DNA from: Cnuella takakiae
GTDB lineage: Bacteria > Bacteroidota > Bacteroidia > Chitinophagales > Chitinophagaceae
Length of the DNA stretch: 54,415 nt
Reading direction: 5' to 3'
NCBI RefSeq assembly: GCF_001953305.1
Contig: NZ_MTFE01000010.1
Coordinates: 4,229,845-4,284,259 of the forward strand
Below the pieces are notes generated by a model, which was not told the origin of the DNA, did not search any database, and was given only the letters and a program-made list of their open reading frames with translations. Positions 6,926 to 14,920 of this stretch are shown here, in pieces (position 1 is the stretch's first letter; the number at the start of each line of letters is the position of its first letter). Made by a program: the position numbers and the translations under genes.

Positions 6926-8488
6926 TTAGCGAGCCCAGAAGATCTTGGAAGTGTACACATTGATGTTCTGCGGAACATTAGCAGTGTTGTACGAAGCTTC
7001 TGTTGTTGGATACAGAATACGGGTAGGCAGCTTATCTGGTGCGGTAGACTGCGAAACAGACGAAGCGAAGGTTTGTGTGCCAGTAGCACCAGCAGTGTTA
7101 ACAATAGAAGGATAGCCGGTACGCCGGTAATCGTTCCATGCCTGATCTGCATTCACCATATTCAAGGCGATGTACTTCTGGGTGACGATTGCTTCAATTT
7201 GAGCCTCGGTTGAAGCAGCCAATGCAAAGTTTACCAACGGGCTGGTAGCATTGTCGGTAAGATACAATGCAGCATCGGCAGCAGGCGTACCTATAACAGA
7301 GCCATCAGGCTTGGTATATAAATAGGTAAACGAAGCTTCGATGCCCTTGTTGAACAAGGTAGCAGCACTACCACCAGTAATGATACCACGCACAGCAGCT
7401 TCAGCCTGCAGGAAGAAGCTTTCAGCAGCTGTGATCAGCGGGAAACCGGCATTGGGTCCTTTCAGCACACCGGTGGCATCGCCAGCCGATTTACCATCGC
7501 GGTTGGTGCTTGGATACCAGAAGCTACCCGAAGGGCTCGAAGCAATGTTGTTGCTTTCTACACCCAAACGGTTGGTGGGTGTGCTGGGGTATTGATAGTA
7601 GATGGCTGCACCACGCTTGGGATCACTCAACTTTTCACCATGATAAAAACCAAAAACAAAAGTGTTGGGCATCCAGCTTTTGGTTGCATCCGAACCAGTG
7701 TAGCTAAAGCCCCAGTTGCTCCACTTTGGGTTCTGGCGGTTGTTGTCGCGGGTATAACCAGGATTGATGAGCGCGTCTTCGGTAAGGAAGCCGGCAGCAT
7801 CAAAGGTTTGGTTGCTGAACTGTACTTTACCATTACCACGTACCAGAACACGTAGTTTAATGGTGTTAGCCAGTTGTTTCCACTTGGTCATGTTGCCTTT
7901 AAATACCACATCGGAGTTGCCTATAGGAGTGATACCGGGAGTAGTAGCACCTGTGTTGATAGCAGCAATAGCCTTATCCAGCTCGTCGGCCAGGCTCTTG
8001 TAAATAGCTTTTGCGTCATCATAAACGGGCGTCAGGTTATCGGCGCCTTTCAGTGCCTGTGTGTAGGGCACATCGTTGTAGGTATCTACCAGCAGCTGAT
8101 AGCTATGTGCTTTCATAATGCGGGCAGCTGCATTGAAGTAAGCCAGCTCGGGTTTTCCTTCGGAGCTGTTCAGGATGGTCTGGTAGTCTTCAAGGTTATC
8201 GAAAGTGGAAGACCAGCGGCCCGAAAAATCACCAGCAGAAAAATTGTAGGTGATAGAGGTACCGAAACCACCAAATCCTCCGGCATTGGCCATATAACCT
8301 ACCAGCTGTGCTCCGTAGGAGTTGAAGCCGTTGAGGTTGGAAGCGGTAGTAGTAAGCGCCTGCGGCAAAATGAGCGCCGGCGTTGCGGAGGTGGCCGAGT
8401 TGGGGTTCTGGTTGATATCCAGATATTTCTCGCAGGAGGTACCCAAAAGCGTTACCCCCAGTAATAAAAAGGATGTTATCTTTTTCAT
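6926..8488 (-). CDS. SusD/RagB-family nutrient-binding outer-membrane lipoprotein (locus 1)
   Basis: The 520-residue lipoprotein has a signal peptide and lipobox (MKKITSFLLLGVTLLGTSCEKYLD). The N-terminal hallmark of the SusD-like_2 type is DINQNPNSATSATPALILPQAL. The helical TPR-like body follows (DNLEDYQTILNSSEG, DTYNDVPYTQALKG, YDDAKAIYKSLADELDKAIAAI), and the C terminus is NVYTSKIFWAR. SusD caps the SusC barrel and captures the ligand at the surface. The substrate is not apparent, because no glycoside hydrolase or peptidase is encoded nearby. The ATG at 8486-8488 is preferred over an in-frame TTG two codons upstream. It is 71 bases downstream of its SusC partner. Confidence 0.93.
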   Translation of the reverse strand: MKKITSFLLLGVTLLGTSCEKYLDINQNPNSATSATPALILPQALTTTASNLNGFNSYGAQLVGYMANAGGFGGFGTSITYNFSAGDFSGRWSSTFDNLEDYQTILNSSEGKPELAYFNAAARIMKAHSYQLLVDTYNDVPYTQALKGADNLTPVYDDAKAIYKSLADELDKAIAAINTGATTPGITPIGNSDVVFKGNMTKWKQLANTIKLRVLVRGNGKVQFSNQTFDAAGFLTEDALINPGYTRDNNRQNPKWSNWGFSYTGSDATKSWMPNTFVFGFYHGEKLSDPKRGAAIYYQYPSTPTNRLGVESNNIASSPSGSFWYPSTNRDGKSAGDATGVLKGPNAGFPLITAAESFFLQAEAAVRGIITGGSAATLFNKGIEASFTYLYTKPDGSVIGTPAADAALYLTDNATSPLVNFALAASTEAQIEAIVTQKYIALNMVNADQAWNDYRRTGYPSIVNTAGATGTQTFASSVSQSTAPDKLPTRILYPTTEASYNTANVPQNINVYTSKIFWAR

Positions 8489-8559
8489 GTTCAATTATTT
8501 GTGGATGCTGTTGGCACCAGGTGCTGCTACAGCATTTCAATGTTTAGTTCAGCCGATCA

Positions 8560-11500
8560 TTAAAACTTCAAAGACAGGGTAGCACCATAAAAACGCGAAG
8601 GAGGCGTTTGGCCAATACCGGTCAAACCAATACCGTTGCTGTCGTTACCGGCATCACTGTACTCAGGATCGGTGTAGTAGTTATCCTTAGCCATCCACAT
8701 AAACAGGTTACGACCCTGTACGCTGATGCGTGCACCTTTCAGGAACTTGGTTTTTGCAACCAGTGCCGTGGGCAGCTGGTAGCTAAGCGACAGTTCGCGG
8801 AGCTTCCAGAAAGCACCAGAAGTAACATAGTTCGAAGTAACATCGCGGTTGATACCATCGGTCCAGAAACCGTTGTTACCATTACCATTTTTGATCATTA
8901 CGTCTTTGTTCTCTACGTACTTATCACCTTCTTTATACACAGAATTGGGGAATACAAAAGACTGGCGATTGTATACGGCAGTACGGTAGCCAGTACCCGA
9001 CCAGTCGAGTTCAGAACCCATAGCATTGAACACCTGGTAGCCACCGCGGTATTCGAACAGGCCACTCAGGGTCAGCCCCTTGTAGCTTACCGAAGCGTCG
9101 AGGCTCAAACGGTGCTTGGGGGTAGCGGTACCAAGTATAGAAAGGGTATCGCTCTTAGTAGGCAAACCGGTCAGCTTGTCAACAATTACACGGCCTTGGG
9201 GGTCGCGCTGGTAATCGAAGCCAAGGATGGCGGGAAACACCTGGCCAGGTACTGCATAAGAACCAACACCGCTACCATAAGTAGCCAGCGACAGGCGGGG
9301 CAGTGCGGCAGAGATGAAGTTTACTTTGTTGTCCAGGTAAGTATAGTTACCACCAAAGGTTACGTTCCAATCGCGGCTGCGGAGGGGTGTAACGTGAGCG
9401 GTAACTTCCAGGCCTTGGCTCTGTGTTTGACCAGTGTTGGTACGCAGGGTAGTATAACCGGTAGTGCTGGATACGCTGGTAGCTACAGTCTGGTTGTCCG
9501 TCTTGGTGCTGAACAGGGTAACAGTAGAAGTAAAGCGGTCCTTGAACAGGTTCAGGTCAAAACCACCTTCGTAACCTTTGGTGATCTCAGGACGCAAGTT
9601 GTTCGACACCAGGGTATTGTCCACAGTGTAACCGGGCAGGCTGCCGTAAGGGAAACCGCTGGCTGAAGCACTGTAGGTAGGCAGCAGGTAGTAGGCACCA
9701 AAGTCGCCGGAGCCACCCAGGTTCACCTGGCCAACTTTCGACCAGCCGCCACGGAGCTTCAGGTAGCTGATTACATTGCTGCTCTTGATAGCAGAAACGG
9801 CGTCGCTGGCAATAAAGCTCAGGTCAACAGCGGGATAGAAGAAAGAACGGTTGGCAGTAGACAGTATAGAAACCCAGTCGTTGCGACCCTGAACGGTCAG
9901 GTAAACAAAATCTCTGTAACCAAAGGTGGCTTTACCATAAGCACCAATGGAGCGGCTCTTGTAGTTGCTTTCGCTTACCGAAGGCGTACCTACACCGTTG
10001 CTAACGTTGTACAGGTCGGGAACAACAAGGCCGTTGGCAGTTACACCCAGGTACTTGGCCTGGTTTTGTGTCCACTGGCCACCGCCAATTGCGTTTACGC
10101 TAAATCTGCCGAACCTGTTGATGTACTGTGCAAAAAGGTCGCTCAGCAGCTGGGTCTTGTAGTTGGAACCATCCGATACAGAAGCAGCGATATCCGACTT
10201 GGAGCTGGCTTCGGTATGCTTGGCATATTCTGTAAAGTTAAAGGCACCCACGGTATTCTTATTCGAATAGTTACGGGTGGTAATACCCTGGCGGGCAACC
10301 AGGTCCAAGCCTTTCAAAGGCGAGAAGTGCAGTTCCACGTTACCGGTCAGGTAATCGTTGCGCTGGAGGCTGCGGTAGTTATCAGCAGTGAAATAGGGGT
10401 TCTGGTACCAGGGGTTGTAATAACCGTTGGGGTTAGCCATGGGGTCAGTACGCCAGTTCTTGTACCGGGTAATATCTACGTTGGAGGGCATGTTCAGCAT
10501 ATTGGCGTACATGCTGCCTGTTTGGGTAGTAGTGTTGTAACGGTTTTGGGTGTAGCCCAAGGAGTAGGTGGCGTTGATCTTTTGATTGAACTTACGGGTA
10601 CCGTTTACACGCATAGAAGTACGGTTGTACTTATCGCCAGGAGTGGTACCGGTAACATCGGCATACTGAGCCGACATGTACAGGGTTGAGTTATCGTCAC
10701 CGCTCGACAGGTTGATGTCGGTTTGGTTGGTCAAACCTTTTTCCCAAAACTTGAAGTGACCGTCGTTATAAGCATAAACGGCAGAGTCCTGAGTGCCATC
10801 TTCCAGGGGCGCACCCAAGGGGCGCTTGGTACCGTCGAAAGCAGGACCATAGCTCTGGTTCTCGAGGTAAGAGAACGGTGCCTGGCCATTGACATCCATG
10901 CCATAAGCCGAACCACCCGCACCAAAACGCTTTTGAATTTTGGGGAAGAAAGCTACGCTTTCCAGGGTAGTGGTATGCGAAATACCAATATTGGTTTGTC
11001 CACGGCGGCCTTTCTTGGTAGTAACAATCAGGGCTCCGTTGGAAGCCTGCGAACCGTAGAGGGCGGCAGCACCAGCACCATTAAGTACTACTACTTCTTC
11101 AACATCTTCGGGGTTGAGGTTACCCAATACGTCGTTAGGAACGATTACGTTGTCCAGAACCAGCAAAGCCTGGTTGTTACCGGTGAGCGAACGCTGACCA
11201 CGCAGTACCACGCGGAAGTTGGGGTTCACACCGCCTGAGGTAGCATTGATCTGCATACCGGCAACTTTGCCTTGCAGGCCACCGGCCACGTTTACGGCAC
11301 GGCCAGTAGTGAGGGCTTCCGCCTTGATCACAGAGTTGGCAGTACCCAGTTCTTTACGCTTAGCCTTGATACCACCTGCAGTAACAATCACTTCATCCAT
11401 GCTCGATACGGTGCTTTCAAGTGCGATGTCGTAAGCAACACGGTCATTGATGGATACTTCCTGCTTTTTAAAGTTAACGGCGGAGACCACCAGGATGGCG

Positions 11501-11697
11501 CCCTGGTTGGTGTTCAGGGTAAAACGGCCATTCTGATCGGTAGTAGTACCGGTTTTCTTGCCAGCCTCGCTGATGGAGGCAAAAGGAACAGGATTACCAT
11601 TCGAATCCCGGATCACACCCGAAACCGTACGGGCCTGACCAAATGCCAATGCACTGGTGAGCATCAGCACTGGAAGCAGTGACGCGACTTTTCTCAT
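8560..11697 (-). CDS. SusC/RagA-family TonB-dependent outer-membrane transporter (locus 1)
   Basis: The 1045-residue protein has the complete SusC layout. A signal peptide (MRKVASLLPVLMLTSALAFGQ) is followed by a carboxypeptidase-regulatory-like beta-sandwich at about 24-100. The TonB plug spans about 100-230 (VAGGLQGKVAGMQI, VLRGQRSLTGNNQALLVLDN, ALYGSQASNGALIVTTKKGR), and the 22-stranded barrel ends with an aromatic-rich strand at RFYGATLSLKF. It imports a ligand captured by the SusD encoded downstream, using TonB energy. Its first 73 bases, including the signal peptide codons, are almost identical to those of the SusC at 14921-18136. No sigma/anti-sigma gene lies beside it. An IS3 element sits 411 bases upstream of the start. 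Confidence 0.95.
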   Translation of the reverse strand: MRKVASLLPVLMLTSALAFGQARTVSGVIRDSNGNPVPFASISEAGKKTGTTTDQNGRFTLNTNQGAILVVSAVNFKKQEVSINDRVAYDIALESTVSSMDEVIVTAGGIKAKRKELGTANSVIKAEALTTGRAVNVAGGLQGKVAGMQINATSGGVNPNFRVVLRGQRSLTGNNQALLVLDNVIVPNDVLGNLNPEDVEEVVVLNGAGAAALYGSQASNGALIVTTKKGRRGQTNIGISHTTTLESVAFFPKIQKRFGAGGSAYGMDVNGQAPFSYLENQSYGPAFDGTKRPLGAPLEDGTQDSAVYAYNDGHFKFWEKGLTNQTDINLSSGDDNSTLYMSAQYADVTGTTPGDKYNRTSMRVNGTRKFNQKINATYSLGYTQNRYNTTTQTGSMYANMLNMPSNVDITRYKNWRTDPMANPNGYYNPWYQNPYFTADNYRSLQRNDYLTGNVELHFSPLKGLDLVARQGITTRNYSNKNTVGAFNFTEYAKHTEASSKSDIAASVSDGSNYKTQLLSDLFAQYINRFGRFSVNAIGGGQWTQNQAKYLGVTANGLVVPDLYNVSNGVGTPSVSESNYKSRSIGAYGKATFGYRDFVYLTVQGRNDWVSILSTANRSFFYPAVDLSFIASDAVSAIKSSNVISYLKLRGGWSKVGQVNLGGSGDFGAYYLLPTYSASASGFPYGSLPGYTVDNTLVSNNLRPEITKGYEGGFDLNLFKDRFTSTVTLFSTKTDNQTVATSVSSTTGYTTLRTNTGQTQSQGLEVTAHVTPLRSRDWNVTFGGNYTYLDNKVNFISAALPRLSLATYGSGVGSYAVPGQVFPAILGFDYQRDPQGRVIVDKLTGLPTKSDTLSILGTATPKHRLSLDASVSYKGLTLSGLFEYRGGYQVFNAMGSELDWSGTGYRTAVYNRQSFVFPNSVYKEGDKYVENKDVMIKNGNGNNGFWTDGINRDVTSNYVTSGAFWKLRELSLSYQLPTALVAKTKFLKGARISVQGRNLFMWMAKDNYYTDPEYSDAGNDSNGIGLTGIGQTPPSRFYGATLSLKF

Positions 11698-12107
11698 GTA
11701 AACAAAAAAGGTTTAAATAAATAAAAAAGCTTCGGGCTCATTTTTAAGAGCAGGTCTCTCTGGGAAAGAAAACACCCTTAAAGCAGAGCTTAAGCCCGGC
11801 TAATTTAACTTTCTTTTTTGTTAAGTGCCAACCTTTGTTTTACGCATCAATACAAGTATTCATACAAATAACTTCTTATTTCACCACTTTTTTGGGAATG
11901 AGTTGATTATCAATCAAATTTTCTTTCAGCTTGGCCATTACTTATAGCCATAAACACAATAATTACTACATATATATTTTAATATAATAAAATTTTTTTG
12001 CTTCATATTAGCGTTTAAACATTGTATGGGCAAATTTCTGCACACTCCTCCCCTAACCATAGCTGCCATTTTCGCAGCATTGCAGGATTTTCTCTTCAGA
12101 ATGAATA
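11698..12107. other. AT-rich leader and promoter region of SusC locus 1
   Basis: No gene is visible in these 410 bases between the SusC start and the IS element. On the minus strand a box CTTAAG-like (11789-11807) resembles the one before the second SusC (18223-18241). CGGGCT upstream can pair with AGCCCG followed by AAGCTTTTTT near 11727-11737, a possible leader hairpin. The part from 11840 to 12050 is very AT-rich, and I see no exact TAnnTTTG element in the expected orientation. Confidence 0.45.
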
Positions 12108-12151
12108 GTCCTAAAATAAGTTGACAGTTTTTAGAAGAAGTCCCGGTTGCC

Positions 12152-13033
12152 TCAGGTGGCCGGGATTTTTGTTTTATGCACCTGATCCGGTGTTTTCATT
12201 TTCAGGGCCAAGTGTGGACGTTTGCTGTTGTATAAAGCTATGGATTCTGAGAGCAGGTGGCGCAACTGCTCCTTGCTATTCAGGGTTCGGTCCATACCAA
12301 ACTCCTCCTTGATGGTGCGGTTCATGCGCTCAGCCAGTGCGTTTTCATATGGATCACCGTTTTGAGTCATGGACAGCAAGACATTGTTTGTACTACTCAT
12401 AGCCACATACTCCTTGCAACAGTACTGTACCCCCCTGTCGGAGTGGTGGATGGTTGGCTTTTGCGGGTTCCTGCGCTGCGCAAGGGCCATCTGCAAAGCT
12501 TTGATCATGGAATTGGTTTCCATGTTCTCAGCAACTGCATAGCCTACAATACGGCGCGAAAAAGCATCGGTAACCATGTTCAGATACATCGTGCCTTCTT
12601 TTGTTCTCAGGTAAGTAATGTCGCTAACCCAGACTTCATCAGGACCCTGCACCGCTTTGTCCTTCACGAGGTTGGGCCACTTGTGCAGCCAGTGTTTGCT
12701 ATTGGTGGTTTGTACATACCTGCGCCGGGGTTTGATCAGCAGCCCGTAGTGCCGCAGGAGCGAAAACAAACCATCTCTGCCCATCTTCAACCCTGTACAC
12801 TGCAACTCCTTTGCAATAAGATGGTGCAGCTTACGGGTGCCCACTTTAGGCAGTACCTTACGCTGCTGGTCCACCAGGGCTTTTACCCTTTGCTGCCTGT
12901 GCCGCTGTGCGGCCTCGCGTTTGGGTAGTTTGTAGGCGTACTGGCGGCTGTAACCCAGCGTAGCTGCTATTGTTCCGACTGGCTGCCTGCTTGCCCCTGG
13001 CCTGCGGAAGCTGCTTGTGACAGGGGCAAGTAC
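12152..13033 (-). CDS. IS3-family transposase OrfB (catalytic part, reached by -1 frameshift)
   Basis: OrfB carries the HTH_21 and integrase (rve) core. Counted from the GTG at 12874, the catalytic residues are D85 (VWVSDITYL), D146 (HHSDRGVQY) and E182 (NALAERMNR), spaced as DD(35)E. The frame is open upstream to the slippery site at 13033-13039 and reads GTIAATLGYSRQYAYKLPKRE before the GTG. The natural product is therefore an OrfAB fusion made by -1 frameshifting rather than a separate protein. The coordinate 13033 is the first base of the shifted frame, not a start codon. The C terminus is complete (SKRPHLALKMKTPDQV). Confidence 0.9.
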   Translation of the reverse strand, partial: VLAPVTSSFRRPGASRQPVGTIAATLGYSRQYAYKLPKREAAQRHRQQRVKALVDQQRKVLPKVGTRKLHHLIAKELQCTGLKMGRDGLFSLLRHYGLLIKPRRRYVQTTNSKHWLHKWPNLVKDKAVQGPDEVWVSDITYLRTKEGTMYLNMVTDAFSRRIVGYAVAENMETNSMIKALQMALAQRRNPQKPTIHHSDRGVQYCCKEYVAMSSTNNVLLSMTQNGDPYENALAERMNRTIKEEFGMDRTLNSKEQLRHLLSESIALYNSKRPHLALKMKTPDQVHKTKIPAT

Positions 13034-13374
13034 TTTTTTCTGATCTCGGTTTGCAGCATGCCATCAGCAATGTCAATGGCACGGTTGAAGATATCCTTTT
13101 CCGCTTCCAGACGCCTGATCTTTGCCTCCAGTTGCTGAATCTGTGTTTTAGGCGGTGCTTTCTTCTTCATGGGTGCTTTGCTCCTCCAGTCCAAAGATCC
13201 GTGTTTACGTAACCACACCAAAACAGTGCTTCTGCCCTGGATGCCGTACTTGACCTGCGACTGCTTCCAGGTGAGCTGCCCTTTTTCGACTTCATCTACT
13301 ACCTGCAACTTGAAGGCTAAACTATAATCCTTCTGAGTCCGCCTGCGATAATCCTTAACACCAGTGTTACTCAT
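12967..13374 (-). CDS. IS3-family transposase OrfA (DNA-binding part)
   Basis: The 135-residue protein starts at ATG 13372-13374 (MSNTGVKDYRRRTQKDYS); an upstream TTG lies inside the inverted repeat and is disregarded. It has an N-terminal helix-turn-helix (FKLQVVDEVEKGQLTWKQSQVKYGIQGRSTVLVWLRKHG) that should recognise the IS ends. A leucine-zipper-like coiled coil follows (IQQLEAKIRRLEAEKDIFNRAIDIAD). Near its end lies the frameshift signal that joins it to OrfB. Confidence 0.92.
   Translation of the reverse strand: MSNTGVKDYRRRTQKDYSLAFKLQVVDEVEKGQLTWKQSQVKYGIQGRSTVLVWLRKHGSLDWRSKAPMKKKAPPKTQIQQLEAKIRRLEAEKDIFNRAIDIADGMLQTEIRKKYLPLSQAASAGQGQAGSQSEQ
12991..13039 (-). promoter_or_regulatory. 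Programmed -1 ribosomal frameshift signal of the IS
   Basis: The minus strand reads A-AAA-AAG (13039-13033) in the correct zero frame for tandem -1 slippage. After 3 bases a perfect 9-bp stem follows: TTGCCCCTG (13029-13021) with CAGGGGCAA (12999-12991). Shifting by -1 leads straight into the OrfB frame. Confidence 0.88.
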
Positions 13375-13421
13375 ATAAGTCAACTTTTGTGTCAACTTAT
13401 TTTAGGACGAGGCAGAATAGT

Positions 13422-13463
13422 GCATAAAAAAAGGGCCTCTTTGCAGAGGCCCTTTTTTTATGC
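13422..13463. terminator. Bidirectional terminator of the second Sus operon
   Basis: A 19-bp perfect stem (GCATAAAAAAAGGGCCTCT, 13422-13440) pairs with 13445-13463 around a 4-base loop. It lies 13 bases after the SusD stop and 13 bases from the IS end. Confidence 0.88.
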
Positions 13464-13475
13464 TGTATCAACTGT

Positions 13476-14906
13476 TTAAAACTTATCCCAGAACAGCTTT
13501 GTTTCCACCACATCGCCACCAATTTTGGAAGAGGCAGCTGTATAGTTGGTACCGTTCAGCTGTTGCTCGTTGGCAGGATAGGTAAGGCGGTTGGGAAAAC
13601 CCGATTTAGCCAGCGTGGGTGCAGGCAGTGCCGGGTAATCGTAGCGGCGTACTGCTGTCCAGGCATCATAAGGACGGTTGTACAGCGCAATCCAGGATTG
13701 TAGCCCGATTTTCTGCTTGAAGGTGCCGGGAGCAGTAGCATAAGCCACTGCAGGCTGGGCCAGGTAAGCAGTAGCCTGTGCATCGGTACCACCCCAATAC
13801 AGGATGGAAGCACGAACGGCATTGTTGTAATGATCGGCAGCAGTACCAGCCACATTGAATCCACGTTCTTTTGCTTCGGCACGCAACAGCTCCAGTTCAT
13901 CGTAGCTCAGCAACAGCGCTGGCAAGGCGGGATCTTCCAGCTTGGTGCCAGGCTTTGCAAACAGAGAATAAGTGTTGGTAGAGCCAGCTTCACCACCCAC
14001 ATACACACCGGCATCATTAGCCTTGAAGTACTGCGCTGTGCGGGGATCGTTCAATCCGTTAAGCGTATTGACAAAAGTGGCAGCGGCCACAAAGTCCTGG
14101 CGCTTGCTCTGGATCAGATCGGCCCAGATGGGGTTGTTGTTGGGCGTAGTAGCAAAGTACTTGATCACGGCATTATCCGCAGCGGAGCTAAATGAACCCG
14201 CATCGGCTGCCTCAACAATAGCCTTGCTCTTGGCAGCATCAGCATCGGCCAGGATGATACCCAGCTTAAACTTCAGGGTATTGGCAAACTTTACCCATTT
14301 GGCCACACTGCCGCCGTACAGGATATCGGCATTGGCCGTAAAACCTGCTGAAACAGGATTAAGGGCTGCAATGTCCGCATCGATACGGGTGAGCAGGTCG
14401 TTATAGATGGTTGCCGCATCATCGTACTTGGGAAACAGCTTGTTGTAATCGAGCGCCTCGGAATAAGGCACGTCACCAAAACTATTCACCAGCACGCTAT
14501 AAGTATACACCTCCATCAGGTCGGCAATGGCGATCTGGTTTTTCTTTACGTCCTCCGCAATGGTGTTATCTGTTGGAATGAGCCGCTTCGACTCTTCCAG
14601 ATTGGCCAGCACATCGCGGTACAAACGGGTCCAAAAGGTTTGGGGAATGTTGCGGGTGGTAAAATCATAACGGGGCTCATCCGTATACGTGGTGGTAGTC
14701 CAGTGCTGAACGGTGAGGCGCAGCACGTTTACGTTTACGCTGGGGCTTGCCAGGGCATCGCTCAGGTTGCGCACACCGTTGGAAAACAAGGTGCTTGCGG
14801 GCACTTTGGCGGCAGCCTTGGTTTGCTCGTTGAGCGTTTCAATATCCTTGGTGCAGCTGGTAAGGGCCAACAGTGCCAGGGATGGTATAATCAGAAACTT
14901 CTTCAT
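13476..14906 (-). CDS. SusD/RagB-family nutrient-binding outer-membrane lipoprotein (locus 2)
   Basis: The 476-residue SusD-like lipoprotein starts MKKFLIIPSLALLALTSCTKD, with lipobox cysteine at residue 18. Helical SusD features include VLRLTVQHWTTTTYTDEPRYD, DLMEVYTYSVLVNSFGDVPYSEALD, YDDAATIYNDLLTRIDADIAAL, and a C-terminal ETKLFWDKF comparable to other SusD ends. The ATG at 14904-14906 is preferred over the TTG two codons upstream. It follows its SusC by 14 bases. A terminator closes the operon directly after it, so unlike loci 1 and 3 this operon has no third lipoprotein gene. Confidence 0.92.
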   Translation of the reverse strand: MKKFLIIPSLALLALTSCTKDIETLNEQTKAAAKVPASTLFSNGVRNLSDALASPSVNVNVLRLTVQHWTTTTYTDEPRYDFTTRNIPQTFWTRLYRDVLANLEESKRLIPTDNTIAEDVKKNQIAIADLMEVYTYSVLVNSFGDVPYSEALDYNKLFPKYDDAATIYNDLLTRIDADIAALNPVSAGFTANADILYGGSVAKWVKFANTLKFKLGIILADADAAKSKAIVEAADAGSFSSAADNAVIKYFATTPNNNPIWADLIQSKRQDFVAAATFVNTLNGLNDPRTAQYFKANDAGVYVGGEAGSTNTYSLFAKPGTKLEDPALPALLLSYDELELLRAEAKERGFNVAGTAADHYNNAVRASILYWGGTDAQATAYLAQPAVAYATAPGTFKQKIGLQSWIALYNRPYDAWTAVRRYDYPALPAPTLAKSGFPNRLTYPANEQQLNGTNYTAASSKIGGDVVETKLFWDKF

Positions 14907-14920
14907 GTTCAATTTCCAGT

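Larger units (their letters stand above)
12108..13408 (-). mobile_element. IS3-family insertion sequence, complete
   Basis: A 1.3-kb element bounded by perfect 19-bp inverted repeats GTCCTAAAATAAGTTGACA at 12108-12126 and 13390-13408. It contains orfA and orfB in the arrangement of IS3/IS150-type elements with a programmed -1 frameshift. The DD(35)E triad is intact, so it appears functional. No direct target duplication abuts the inverted repeats. GAATAG occurs at 12103-12108 and at 13415-13420, but the second copy is 6 bases beyond the repeat. The element separates the second Sus operon and its terminator from the leader of the first SusC. Both IS orfs and the Sus genes are on the minus strand. 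Confidence 0.92.

Noticed and set aside
12858-13082. 74-codon frame inside the IS element
   Set aside because: It is the third frame between orfA and orfB; the frameshift signal joins orfA to another frame that continues the transposase.
12097-13420. GAATAG as the IS3 target-site duplication
   Set aside because: The right copy is 6 bases away from the inverted repeat; six-base matches near each other arise by chance often enough that I do not accept it as a duplication.
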